DNA of 57,781 nucleotides, from NCBI GenBank assembly GCA_913062675.1, contig CAJXWR010000004.1, forward strand, positions 1 through 57,781. The letters run 5' to 3'. This DNA comes from an uncultured Trueperaceae bacterium. Its GTDB lineage: Bacteria; Deinococcota; Deinococci; Deinococcales; Trueperaceae. The translations under genes and the position numbers were made by a program. Below the pieces are notes generated by a model. That model was not told the origin of the DNA and made no database searches. It worked only from the letters and a program-made list of their open reading frames with translations. Numbering within the stretch: position 1 is the stretch's first letter; each line of letters begins with the position of its first letter. Below, piece after piece: positions 24,532 to 33,090 of this stretch.

Positions 24532-25974
24532 ATGGCGGATCCCCTCGCGACGTACCCCAACGCAGTCGCCATCGCGACCGCCGTGAAGCGGGGGGAGGTC
24601 ACCGCCCGCGCCGTGGTCGACGCTGCCCTCGAGCGCGCCGAAACGGTGCAACGCGACACCAACGCCTTCACGCACCTGCTGCACGAACGCGCCCGCGCCG
24701 CCGCCGATGCGCTCGACGCCCAGGCCACGGACCGACCCCTTGCCGGCGTACCGTTCGCCGTGAAGGCCAACATCTGCGTGCAGGGGGTCCCCACCACCGC
24801 GGGTTCCGACATCCTCGCCGACTTCGTTCCCCCGTACGACGCGACGGTCATCGCGCGGCTCGAAGCCGCCGGCGCGATTCCCATTGCCATGACGAACCTC
24901 GACGCGTTCGGCATGGGCGGCAGCAGCGAAGCCTCGGCGCACGGTCCCGTCCACAACCCACGCGACCCGAGTCGCGTGCCAGGCGGATCTTCCGGGGGTG
25001 CGGCAGCCGCCGTCGCCGCCGGCGTGGTGCCCTTCGCCCTCGGAACCGACACGGGCGGATCGGTCCGGCAACCGGCCGCCTTCTGCGGCGTGACGGGCTT
25101 CAAGCCCACCTACGGCACGCTCTCCCGCTACGGCGTGATCGCCTACGCCAGTTCGCTCGACCAGGTCGGCATCCTCGCCAACGATGCAGGCGACGTGGCC
25201 GCGGTCCTCGACGCCATGGTGGGTCACGACCCGCACGACGCGACCACCGTGCAGGTCGAACCCACCTTCCATGCCGCGCTCGAGGAGGCCGCCAGCCCCG
25301 AAGCGCCGCTCGCCGGCGTCACGATCGGCGTCATTCGAGAACTGCTTGGCGAAGGCAACGCACCCGCCGTCCTCGACGCGGTCGAACGGACACGCATGCG
25401 CCTCCAGGAGCTGGGCGCGGACGTGCGCGAGGTCTCCATTCCCTCCGCCCGGGCCGCCCTCGCCGCCTACTACCTCATTGCGAGTGCCGAGGCGAGCAGC
25501 AACCTTGCTCGCTTCGACGGCATGATTACCGGGAAGCGCGTCGGCGCGAACGGGGATGGGCAAGCGGACGTGATGACGCAGTCACGGGGCGCAGGGTTCA
25601 ATCTCGAGGTGCGCCGACGCATCCTCATGGGCACCTTCGCACTGTCGGCCGGGCACGTGGATGCCTGGTACGGGCGCGCCCTTCAAGTGCGCCGCAAGGT
25701 GGCGGACGAACTCAGCCACGTGTTCGGCGAGGTCGACGCGCTGCTCGCCCCCACCGCGCCCAGCAGCGCCTACCCGCTCGGCGCGAAGGTGGACGATCCA
25801 CTCGCCATGTACCTCGGTGACGTCGACACCGTCCTCGCCAACCTGTCCGGCGTCGGTGCCATCAGCGTGCCAGCCGGGACGGACGAGGCGGGACTCCCCG
25901 TGGGTGTGCAACTCCTGACGCCCGCCCTCCACGACGCTCGACTCCTGCAACTCGCGCGCGCACTCCAAGACTGA
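24532..25974 (+). CDS. gatA: Amidase-signature enzyme, probably GatA subunit
   Basis: This 480-residue amidase-signature protein most likely is the glutaminase subunit of GatCAB. The catalytic lysine is in PFAVKANICVQG, and the Ser-cisSer pair is in VPGGSSGGAAAAVAAG followed by LGTDTGGSVRQPAAFCG. The GatA-like block GFKPTYGTLSRYGVIAYASS and the C-terminal region VDALLAPTAPSSAYPLG are present. The gene is unlinked to gatB at the left end, and gatC is not visible. A stand-alone amidase is the alternative. The ATG at 24532 follows TATGCT by seven bases. Confidence 0.9.
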   Translation: MADPLATYPNAVAIATAVKRGEVTARAVVDAALERAETVQRDTNAFTHLLHERARAAADALDAQATDRPLAGVPFAVKANICVQGVPTTAGSDILADFVPPYDATVIARLEAAGAIPIAMTNLDAFGMGGSSEASAHGPVHNPRDPSRVPGGSSGGAAAAVAAGVVPFALGTDTGGSVRQPAAFCGVTGFKPTYGTLSRYGVIAYASSLDQVGILANDAGDVAAVLDAMVGHDPHDATTVQVEPTFHAALEEAASPEAPLAGVTIGVIRELLGEGNAPAVLDAVERTRMRLQELGADVREVSIPSARAALAAYYLIASAEASSNLARFDGMITGKRVGANGDGQADVMTQSRGAGFNLEVRRRILMGTFALSAGHVDAWYGRALQVRRKVADELSHVFGEVDALLAPTAPSSAYPLGAKVDDPLAMYLGDVDTVLANLSGVGAISVPAGTDEAGLPVGVQLLTPALHDARLLQLARALQD

Positions 25975-25982
25975 ATCTCAGG

Positions 25983-28808
25983 TCAATCGGTCATCAGGCG
26001 AGACATCTGCCTGCGGAGCCGCTCGTGCGCCTCACGGAACGCGGCGTGCAGCGAGGCGCCCTCCCCCTCGTTGACGTTTCCACCGCGCCGAAGGGCATCG
26101 ACGAGACGGTCAGCCGCGGTGTGAAACGCCTCGTGCTCGGCAACGACCGCATCGAAGGCGGGGAGGTGCCCGTAATTCGCGCTGCCCGTCCCGTGAAGCC
26201 ACGCGCCGAAGGGGCAGGCGTGATGGTCGAGCGCCATGGCGGGAGGCATGTCGCGCTGGACGCTGGCCTCGTCGAGAACGTCAAACCACGTGTCGTGACT
26301 CCGCAGGGCGACACGTAACGGCAGTTCCTCGATGGGACCCAGCATGTGGTCTTCGAGGTGGTCGAACTCCCGATTCGCCGTCCACGCTTCACTCCACGCG
26401 AGGTACGCGTCGGCCGGCATGGGTTTCGAAATGGCGTACCCCTGCCCCACGTCCGCACCCAGCGCATGTAGGACGGCTGCATGCTTCATGGTTTCGACGC
26501 CCTCTGCCACGACCTGACGGTCGAACGCACGCGCGAGCGCGATGATGCTCTGCACGATGCCGAGATCGTCGCCGTTGCTCAACATGCCGCTCACGAACGA
26601 ACGGTCGATCTTGAGGACGTCGGTGGGCAGGTTGCGGAAGTAGGCGAGGGAGGAGTAGCCCGTCCCAAAGTCGTCCAGTGCAATGCGGACGCCCAGGCCA
26701 CGAATGCGGCGCAGGACGCTTCGTGCGTGCTCCACGTCGGCAAGTGCGGCGGTTTCGAGGACCTCGACCTGCACTTCGCTCGGAGGCACGTCCGGGTGGC
26801 GGGCCAGGGCGTCCCGCACGTCCTCGACGAAGCCAGGGGTAAGCAGTTGATGCGCCCCGATGTTCACGCTGACGTTGGCGATGTCCGCATGGGGCACGCG
26901 CTCACGCCGCCAGGTGCTCCAAAGGGACAGAGACTCGTCGAGCATCCATCGGCCAAGCAGGAGTTCGAGTTCGCTCCCGAGCATGTCGGGCAGGAACCCC
27001 GACGGCGGCCGGATTCCATCTTCGGGGTGCCGCCACCGCACGAGACTCTCCACGCCGCACAGGGCACCATCGTCGAACCGGACCGAGGGCTGCACGAATA
27101 CGGTGAACTCGCCGTGCTGCATGGCGTCACGGATGCGAAGGCGGCGCGTTGCGACCGCTGCCTCGTCCTCCTTCACGGTGTCGTCGAACGCGACGATCAT
27201 GCCGCGCCCCTGGTTCTTCGCCAGTTGTAGGGCGTGCACGGCCTGTCGCCGGAGGGTGTCCGGCTCGTCCGTATCGTGCGGGAACAGCGTCACGCCAATC
27301 GACAGGCTCAACGTCTCGTCGCGGTTCGCGAGGCGCAAGGGTCGCTGCACGACCTCGAGGAGGCGCATCAACCGGTTGCGGGCATCGAGCTCGTCACGCA
27401 CGTCATCGAGCAGCACGGCGAACTCGTCTCCCCCCACGCGCGCCACGACGTCCTGGTCACCTGCATTGTCGCGTAACCGGTCGGCGAGCGTGACGAGCGC
27501 ACGATCGGCGTTGGCGCGACCGACCGAGACGTTCAACTGCGCGAAGTAATCGACGTCCATCACGGCAAGCGCGAAACCGCGACCCGAGCGGCGCGAATCC
27601 TCCATGCGCTCGGCGATCGTGTCATCGAGCTGAAGTGCGTTGGGAAGGCCGGTGAGACTGTCGTGCAACTTGCGGTAGGAGACGTCTTGCACCACGCCCG
27701 TGGAGTGCAACGGTTCCCCGTTGGGACCAAAGTCGATTTCGCAGACTTCGCGCAGCCACTTCACCTCCCCCGCCGGGGTGACGATCCGGTGCTCCACGTC
27801 GTAAGGCCGTTTCGCCTCGAGGGCCGCTTGGTACGCCTCGGCGACGTTCGCCCGGTCGTCCTCGTGCACCATCCCGAGGAAGGCATCGAAGGTGGGCGTG
27901 AACGTGGCGCGGTCCACGCCGAACAGGTCGTACACGCCACTGGACCAGCGGAGCGTGTTCTGCACGTGGTCCAGGTCCCAGCGACCAATCTTTGCCATCT
28001 CCGTGGCGAGTTCGAGCGAACGATGCGCATCGCGGAGCTCGTGCTCCACCTCCATGAGTTCGGTCACGTCTCGGCCGCTGGCTTGGACTTCCTGCAGCGA
28101 CCCATCCTCACTGACGTGCGCCATGGCCTCCCACGCCACCCAGCGGGTGCCGCTGGGCGTGTTGACGCGGGTGGTGAGGCCCCCACGGTTCAAGGGTTCA
28201 TCGCGAAGCGCGTCGAGTGCTTCGAGAGCCTCCCCGAGATCCTCCTCGTGCAGAAGCGGGGTGATGGACCGACCGATCCACGCTTCCCGCGAACCACCGA
28301 ACAGGCGGCAGAAGGCTTCGTTGACGAACGTCAAGGTGCCGTTGGGTGCGATGCGTACGATGAAGGCGTTCTGCTGGTCGACCAACCCGCGGTAGAAAGC
28401 CTCGCTTCGCTCGAGCTTCTCGAGGTGCTCACGCGCGGTCGTCAGCGCATCCACCTCGCCACTCACGTTCCGCATGGTCGTGTAGATGGCGTCCCCGACG
28501 CGTGTGGCGTGCACGTCGAGCCATACGTCTTGACCATCGCTGCGCGGGTAGCGGACGCGCAGCTGTTCGTAGGGCGCGCCGCCCCACGTGGCGCGCAGGA
28601 CCTCGCGGAAGGGCTCGCGATGCTCGGAGGCGAACAGGTCGGCCATGCTGACTTCGCGAAGATCGGCAACGTCCACGGCTATCGTGTCGCGCCAGGCGTC
28701 GTTGAAGGCGGTGACGAACCCCTCGGCGTCGACGATGGCGAGCAGGTCGAGCCCCGCGCCGAGATAGGCGGTGAGCATGCGCTCGTCGACGGGACCCCCC
28801 CGCGTCAT
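25983..28808 (-). CDS. PAS-GGDEF-EAL signalling protein with C-terminal CZB zinc domain
   Basis: This 941-residue protein should control cyclic-di-GMP. Three PAS domains lie at about residues 10-115, 135-250 and 265-378. The GGDEF domain spans about 380-545, with GGDEF at 459-463. The EAL domain spans about 560-805; its signature reads E587-S-L, and DDFGTGYSSL (712-721), K733 and AEGVET are intact. The usual N and D near the GGDEF substrate site are partly changed (YFAQLNVSVGRANAD), so cyclase activity may be weak. The C-terminal ~110 residues match a chemoreceptor zinc-binding (CZB) domain, with likely ligands H838, C865 in HHACPFGAW, H892 and H896 in EHEAFH. The protein lacks membrane segments. 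The ATG follows TAGGCT by five bases. Confidence 0.92.
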   Translation of the reverse strand: MTRGGPVDERMLTAYLGAGLDLLAIVDAEGFVTAFNDAWRDTIAVDVADLREVSMADLFASEHREPFREVLRATWGGAPYEQLRVRYPRSDGQDVWLDVHATRVGDAIYTTMRNVSGEVDALTTAREHLEKLERSEAFYRGLVDQQNAFIVRIAPNGTLTFVNEAFCRLFGGSREAWIGRSITPLLHEEDLGEALEALDALRDEPLNRGGLTTRVNTPSGTRWVAWEAMAHVSEDGSLQEVQASGRDVTELMEVEHELRDAHRSLELATEMAKIGRWDLDHVQNTLRWSSGVYDLFGVDRATFTPTFDAFLGMVHEDDRANVAEAYQAALEAKRPYDVEHRIVTPAGEVKWLREVCEIDFGPNGEPLHSTGVVQDVSYRKLHDSLTGLPNALQLDDTIAERMEDSRRSGRGFALAVMDVDYFAQLNVSVGRANADRALVTLADRLRDNAGDQDVVARVGGDEFAVLLDDVRDELDARNRLMRLLEVVQRPLRLANRDETLSLSIGVTLFPHDTDEPDTLRRQAVHALQLAKNQGRGMIVAFDDTVKEDEAAVATRRLRIRDAMQHGEFTVFVQPSVRFDDGALCGVESLVRWRHPEDGIRPPSGFLPDMLGSELELLLGRWMLDESLSLWSTWRRERVPHADIANVSVNIGAHQLLTPGFVEDVRDALARHPDVPPSEVQVEVLETAALADVEHARSVLRRIRGLGVRIALDDFGTGYSSLAYFRNLPTDVLKIDRSFVSGMLSNGDDLGIVQSIIALARAFDRQVVAEGVETMKHAAVLHALGADVGQGYAISKPMPADAYLAWSEAWTANREFDHLEDHMLGPIEELPLRVALRSHDTWFDVLDEASVQRDMPPAMALDHHACPFGAWLHGTGSANYGHLPAFDAVVAEHEAFHTAADRLVDALRRGGNVNEGEGASLHAAFREAHERLRRQMSRLMTD

Positions 28809-28813
28809 GGTCC

Positions 28814-28819
28814 AGCCTA
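28814..28819 (-). promoter_or_regulatory. Leaderless -10 hexamer (TAGGCT) of c-di-GMP gene
   Basis: TAGGCT on the minus strand ends five bases before the ATG at 28806-28808. It supports this start over one 31 codons upstream. Confidence 0.5.
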
Positions 28820-28936
28820 AAACCGCGTCCTTCTCTGGTGCCGACATCCACAGCGATTGTATCGCGCCGGCGTTGTCACGAATGCTACGCGTTCGCACCA
28901 CGTCCGCATGGTTGCGCGCAGCCCGGCGTGGCGTGC

Positions 28937-28942
28937 TATCCT
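28937..28942 (+). promoter_or_regulatory. Candidate -10 hexamer (TATCCT) for the rpmH operon
   Basis: TATCCT lies 121 bases before rpmH. A weak TTGCGC is 19 bases upstream. The long leader that results contains two inverted repeats. Confidence 0.4.
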
Positions 28943-28950
28943 TCTCCGGC

Positions 28951-28995
28951 TAGGCGCGACGCCTAAGGGTGGCCATGACCTCCGGGGTCACGGCC
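28951..28995 (+). promoter_or_regulatory. Two hairpins in the rpmH leader
   Basis: TAGGCG-CGA-CGCCTA (28951-28965) is followed by GGCCATGACC and GGTCACGGCC (28971-28995, one mismatch). They could regulate the ribosomal protein operon at RNA level. No known leader family is recognised. Confidence 0.35.
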
Positions 28996-29063
28996 GCTAC
29001 GCGCCCATCACCCACGGTCCCTCCGCGGACCCTCGGTTCCGCGATGGAAGGAGCAACAGAGCC

Positions 29064-29207
29064 ATGAAGCGTACCTACCAACCCAACCGGCGCAAGCGCG
29101 CCAAGACGCACGGGTTCCGCGCGCGCATGGCGACGCCGGGCGGCCGCAACGTCCTCAAGCGTCGTCGCCGCAAGGGTCGCACGCGTCTCACCGTTTCCGA
29201 CCGCTGA
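29064..29207 (+). CDS. rpmH: 50S ribosomal protein L34
   Basis: L34 is a small, very basic protein of the large ribosomal subunit. The 47 residues run from [20 protein letters not shown] through [17 protein letters not shown] to LTVSDR, an exact family profile. An AAGGAG site lies ten bases before the ATG. It heads the conserved rpmH-rnpA-yidD-yidC-khpB order. The origin of replication, often near this cluster, is not visible here. Confidence 0.98.
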   Translation: MKRTYQPNRRKRAKTHGFRARMATPGGRNVLKRRRRKGRTRLTVSDR

Positions 29208-29226
29208 TCGGCACGCGGGGCATGGC

Positions 29227-29568
29227 GTGGCCACCATCGTCCGTTCGCTCAAGGGCGACCGGGCCTTCCAACGGTTGCGTAGCGGCCGGAGTGGTGGTGC
29301 GCGGCTGCTTTCGCTCCGCTGGAAACCCTCGCGCGAGCCTGGCGTTCGCGTCGGCATCGTCGTCAGTCGCAAGGTCGGCAACGCCGTGACCCGCAACCGG
29401 GTGCGTCGCCGCCTTCGCGAAGCGCTACGCGCCTACCTCGCACCACGCGAGCTTGGCGAACGCGGGTTTGACATGATCGTCATCGCGCGACCGCAAGCGG
29501 CGAACGCCGAGTACGCCGCGCTGCGCGATTCGCTCGAAACGGCCCTCACCCGAAGCGAGTTCCCATGA
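29227..29568 (+). CDS. rnpA: Ribonuclease P protein component
   Basis: RnpA binds the RNase P RNA to mature tRNA 5' ends. The protein is 113 residues from a GTG start. The signature RNR-type block is present: VGIVVSRKVGNAVTRNRVRRRLREALR. The N-terminal SLKGDRAFQRLRSGR is also typical. The stop overlaps the yidD start (ATGA), so the two are coupled. RNase P RNA is not found in this window. Confidence 0.95.
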   Translation: MATIVRSLKGDRAFQRLRSGRSGGARLLSLRWKPSREPGVRVGIVVSRKVGNAVTRNRVRRRLREALRAYLAPRELGERGFDMIVIARPQAANAEYAALRDSLETALTRSEFP

Positions 29569-29858
29569 CGCTGCTCGGTAACCTCGACGCGCTCCTGAGG
29601 CGCATCGTGGTCCTTCCCATCACGCTGTACCGCCGCTTCGTCTCCCCCCTGAAGCCAACCCCGAGTTGCCGGTTCCACCCCACGTGCAGTCACTATGCGC
29701 ACGACGCCATCCTGACGCACGGCATCCTTCGTGGAGGCTGGCTCGCCACGCGCCGCGTCGCGAAGTGCCACCCGTGGAACCCAGGAGGGTTCGACCCCGT
29801 ACCGCCCATCGAACCGCGCCGCGCACGCGCGTCCCGGCCCGCCGTGGAGGAATCGTGA
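29565..29858 (+). CDS. yidD: Membrane protein insertion efficiency factor YidD
   Basis: YidD is a small membrane-associated protein that aids YidC-dependent insertion. The 97-residue protein has the signature PTPSCRFHPTCSHYAHDAI, with the two conserved cysteines, and CHPWNPGGFDPVP. It overlaps rnpA by four bases (ATGA) and yidC by four bases (GTGA). This places the three in one translationally coupled run. Confidence 0.96.
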   Translation: MTLLGNLDALLRRIVVLPITLYRRFVSPLKPTPSCRFHPTCSHYAHDAILTHGILRGGWLATRRVAKCHPWNPGGFDPVPPIEPRRARASRPAVEES

Positions 29859-31393
29859 ACGTTCGCACCATCCTGCTCACCCTCATCCTCATGCTCGCCA
29901 CTGCGGCGCATGCGGCCGTCGACTTCGACACGCATCCCTTCCCATTCGCCGAGTTCCGGAATGCCGACACGGTCGCCGAGTCGTGCGACCTGCAAGCAGC
30001 CAGCTTCTGGTGCGACCTGCTCGACGCGGAATTGACGCGCATCCCCACCAAGGGCGTCGACTTCTTCATCGACACGACCGGTGAGATCGTCGCCGCGTAC
30101 GCCAAACCCCAAAAGGGGCAGAACCTCAACAACTACGCGCTCGACAACCGGCAGAACCTCATCCCCGACGACGCGCAAATCCCAGGTGCCGCCCTCCTCC
30201 TCGACGGGGCGTACCTGCCTCGCGAAGCGGGAACGCAAACGTGGGAACGCCTCGACGAATCCACGATCGAAGGCACCTTCACCTTCCAAGCCGGCCCGTT
30301 CGACGTGGTGAAGGTCCTGCGCATCTCCAACCTCAACCACACGATCGAGATTGACGTGACTGCCACGCGTGTCGAAGAGGGCGATGCGACCTTGCCCCTG
30401 CAGGTCGCCTTCCCCGGCATTGCCGGCGTCACGAACCCCGTCATCAAGGTCGGGCAAGGCATTGGGGAGAGCGGCTCGCACGCCACCAACCCGCTCTCGC
30501 AAGCGATTGGCAACCCCAGTTACGTCAGCCTGCAGAACAACGATCGCAACACCGCCTTCGCCATCATCCTCACGCCCGGCACGGGTGAAGCCGCGCAGGC
30601 ACTGCAAGCCATGCCGCTCCCGCCCCGCCAAGTGGCGCTTCAACGCGAAGTGGCGCCCGAGGTGGGTGCAAGCGTCGCGCTCGCCCTCCGCAGTTACCTC
30701 GGCCCGAACGAACTCGTGCGCTACAGCCAAGAGGGGTACGCCGACCTGCCGGGCCTGTTTAGGCCCAACCTGCTCGGTCGCCTCTCGCTCGGCATCCTGT
30801 GGGTCCTGCGTTCGATCCACGACGTGGTCGGCAACTGGGGTCTTTCCATCATCATCCTGACCCTCATGTTCCGCGCGCTCGTCTGGCCGCTCATCAACAC
30901 GCAAACGAAGAGCATGTTCGGCATGCAGGAGTTGCAACCCAAACTCCAGGCGCTCCAGAAGAAGTACAAGGACGACCGTGAGACCCTGACGCAGGAAACG
31001 ATGAAGCTTTACAAGGAGGCCGGCGTGAACCCCGCCGGAGGCTGCCTCCCCATCCTGCTGCAAATGCCACTGTTCATCATCCTCTGGCGCGTCTTCGTCA
31101 ACTTCGAGTTCGGCGAGGGGTTCCTCTGGGTGCCCGACCTGGGTCAGGCCGACCCGTTCTACATCCTGCCCATCCTGTACGTGGGCGTGATGTTCGCCAT
31201 GTCGTGGTTCAGCGCGCGCGGCAACCCGCAAAGCCTGCGGCAACAAATCCTCATCAACGTCGTGTTCGCCTTCATCCTCTTCACCTTCCCCGCCGGTGTG
31301 CTGCTGTACTTCGTGGTCTCCATGGGGATTCAAGTCCTGCAATACTGGCTCATTCAACGGCAAAAGAACGCCAGCACGGCGGGTGCGGCGTGA
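29855..31393 (+). CDS. yidC: Membrane protein insertase YidC
   Basis: YidC inserts and folds inner-membrane proteins. The protein is 512 residues. An N-terminal hydrophobic helix (ILLTLILMLATAAHA) is followed by a periplasmic beta domain of about 270 residues, as in diderm bacteria. The conserved insertase core then begins at GNWGLSIIILTLMFRALVWP. The hydrophilic hairpin ELQPKLQALQKKYKDDRETL and the later helices end in a short tail. The GTG at 29855 overlaps the yidD stop and has GGAGGA upstream. The periplasmic domain argues against a simple monoderm host. Confidence 0.96.
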   Translation: MNVRTILLTLILMLATAAHAAVDFDTHPFPFAEFRNADTVAESCDLQAASFWCDLLDAELTRIPTKGVDFFIDTTGEIVAAYAKPQKGQNLNNYALDNRQNLIPDDAQIPGAALLLDGAYLPREAGTQTWERLDESTIEGTFTFQAGPFDVVKVLRISNLNHTIEIDVTATRVEEGDATLPLQVAFPGIAGVTNPVIKVGQGIGESGSHATNPLSQAIGNPSYVSLQNNDRNTAFAIILTPGTGEAAQALQAMPLPPRQVALQREVAPEVGASVALALRSYLGPNELVRYSQEGYADLPGLFRPNLLGRLSLGILWVLRSIHDVVGNWGLSIIILTLMFRALVWPLINTQTKSMFGMQELQPKLQALQKKYKDDRETLTQETMKLYKEAGVNPAGGCLPILLQMPLFIILWRVFVNFEFGEGFLWVPDLGQADPFYILPILYVGVMFAMSWFSARGNPQSLRQQILINVVFAFILFTFPAGVLLYFVVSMGIQVLQYWLIQRQKNASTAGAA

Positions 31394-31444
31394 CGGCGCA
31401 GCCATCGGGCGCGACGACGCCGGCCGCTCGGAGGGAGTGACGCG

Positions 31445-32185
31445 ATGCAAGGTGACGGCAATGATCTCGATCGCATGCTGACCGACTTGGGAATCGACAC
31501 GAACGAGGAAACCGCGAGCAGCGGCACGCTCCCTGAGGAGATGGACATGGAGGCTGCCATGGTGGCCGCCAACGTCGTGTCCGAGGATGCCGACCCGCTC
31601 GAGCGAACTGAAGCGTTCCTCGTCGGCTTGCTGCTCAACATCGACCCCACCTACGCGGTCGAGGTGCACGACGTGAACGAGACGGAAATCCTCGCCGAGA
31701 TTTCGGGTGGGGATGCCGGCCGCTTGATTGGCAAGGGAGGACGCACCCTCTCCGCACTCGAGCAAATCGTGAATGCCGTCGTGAACCGTGCCGGCGATGA
31801 GCCCATCCGCGTGAACGTCGACGTGGGCGGGTACAAGCGCCGCCGCGACGAGCGCCTCACGAAAACGGCGCGCAGCGTCGCCGATCAGGTCCGGAAGCTC
31901 GGTGAAGCGATCGACATGGAACCCATGACTGCAGCCGAACGCCGCGTCGTGCACATGGCGGTCGCCGACGATCCCGACGTCCGCAGCGAATCCGCTGGGG
32001 AGGGACGCGACCGTCGCGTGGTCATCCACCCGGCGTACGACGAGCCCGTCGCCGATGGCGATGACTGGGGTGACGAGGAAGAGAACGGCTGGGGAGACGA
32101 CGAGGGCTCGTGGGGTGACGAAGCCGAAGCTGGCGACGAGGCATCCGACGAAGCCCCCGAGGATCCGCAGCCTGGCGGGTTCTGA
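31445..32185 (+). CDS. khpB: RNA-binding protein KhpB/Jag (KH and R3H domains) with acidic tail
   Basis: KhpB (Jag, EloR) binds RNA and is linked to cell elongation in some bacteria. The protein is 246 residues. The KH domain carries GRLIGKGGRTLSALEQIVN. An R3H domain follows (MTAAERRVVHMAVADDPDVR ... GRDRRVVI). The first ~50 residues are acidic and lack a clear Jag-N domain. The C-terminal ~45 residues form a very acidic tail with three WGD repeats. A GGAGGGAG site lies before the ATG. It follows yidC in the usual order. Confidence 0.93.
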   Translation: MQGDGNDLDRMLTDLGIDTNEETASSGTLPEEMDMEAAMVAANVVSEDADPLERTEAFLVGLLLNIDPTYAVEVHDVNETEILAEISGGDAGRLIGKGGRTLSALEQIVNAVVNRAGDEPIRVNVDVGGYKRRRDERLTKTARSVADQVRKLGEAIDMEPMTAAERRVVHMAVADDPDVRSESAGEGRDRRVVIHPAYDEPVADGDDWGDEEENGWGDDEGSWGDEAEAGDEASDEAPEDPQPGGF

Positions 32186-32190
32186 CCCCA

Positions 32191-33057
32191 TTGCAAGGCG
32201 ACAATCCGTTCCATGCGCTTCGTGACCGACTTGCCCACGTCGGCGTCGCAAGTCCCGATGCGGAAGCATGGCGCATCCTCGAGCACGTCACGGGGCGGTC
32301 GCGGCTCGACTGGTTGACCGAACCCGATGTCACGATCGGCAGTGGCGCGCGCGCCTCGATCGACGCCATCGTCACCGCACGTGCAATCGGCACGCCCCTA
32401 CAACACCTCCTCGGCACCGCCCCGTTCTGGGGCATGACGTTGACCTCGACCCCCGCCGCGCTCGTCCCCAGGCCCGAAACCGAAGGCCTCGTCGAACTTG
32501 GGCTCGAAGCACTCCAGGGCGTGGCCAGTCCCGTCGTCCTCGATCTCGGGACCGGCTCGGGCGCCATTGCGGCCGCCATCGCCACCGAGCGGCCCGACGC
32601 GGAGGTGTGGGCTTCGGAAAAGAGTTCGGACGCCGCCGCGCTCGCCGAGGTGAACCTCGCAACCTTCGCGCCCAACGTACGCCTCATCCAGGCCGATCTC
32701 CTCGAGCGTGCCGAGCTTCGAGAACTCCTGCCTCGACTCGACCTCCTCCTCGCCAACCTGCCGTACCTACCCGACGCGGACGTCGAAGCGCTCCCCCCCG
32801 AGGTGCTTCACGACCCGCCCGAAGCGTTGTTCGGTGGGCGTGATGGACTTGACGTGTTCAAGCGCGCCTGGCGTCAGGCCGCGCCCCTCCTCGCGCCCCA
32901 CGCGGTCGCCCTGTTCGAGCTCGACCCCCGGAACGTGCATGACGCGGCCGCATGGCTCGAAGGGCACCCAGGCAGCCACACGTGGCGCGTCACGATGCAC
33001 ACCGACCTGGCGGGGACGCTGCGTTTCCTCCGCGTCGCGCCAGCCGACCTGCCGTAG
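32191..33057 (+). CDS. prmC: Release factor glutamine methyltransferase
   Basis: PrmC methylates the glutamine of the GGQ motif in peptide chain release factors using S-adenosylmethionine. The protein is 288 residues. The N-terminal helical domain is followed by PRPETEGLVELGLEAL, the SAM-binding VLDLGTGSGAIAAAIA, and the catalytic motif LLLANLPYLPD. The family normally reads NPPY there, so the second residue is changed to leucine. The likely start is TTG at 32191, six bases after khpB. No better ATG or GTG exists before the conserved N-terminus. Confidence 0.92.
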   Translation: MQGDNPFHALRDRLAHVGVASPDAEAWRILEHVTGRSRLDWLTEPDVTIGSGARASIDAIVTARAIGTPLQHLLGTAPFWGMTLTSTPAALVPRPETEGLVELGLEALQGVASPVVLDLGTGSGAIAAAIATERPDAEVWASEKSSDAAALAEVNLATFAPNVRLIQADLLERAELRELLPRLDLLLANLPYLPDADVEALPPEVLHDPPEALFGGRDGLDVFKRAWRQAAPLLAPHAVALFELDPRNVHDAAAWLEGHPGSHTWRVTMHTDLAGTLRFLRVAPADLP

Positions 33058-33090
33058 GACGCACGGCCGCAAACTCACGGCCGAGCCCAT

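Noticed and set aside
28820-29063. Origin of replication near rpmH
   Set aside because: Only one partial DnaA-box-like word (TGTGGAT) is visible, there is no AT-rich unwinding region, and neither dnaA nor dnaN is present.
29693-32269. Long open frame on the minus strand opposite yidC and khpB
   Set aside because: Antisense shadow of two well-supported genes, with no recognisable domain.
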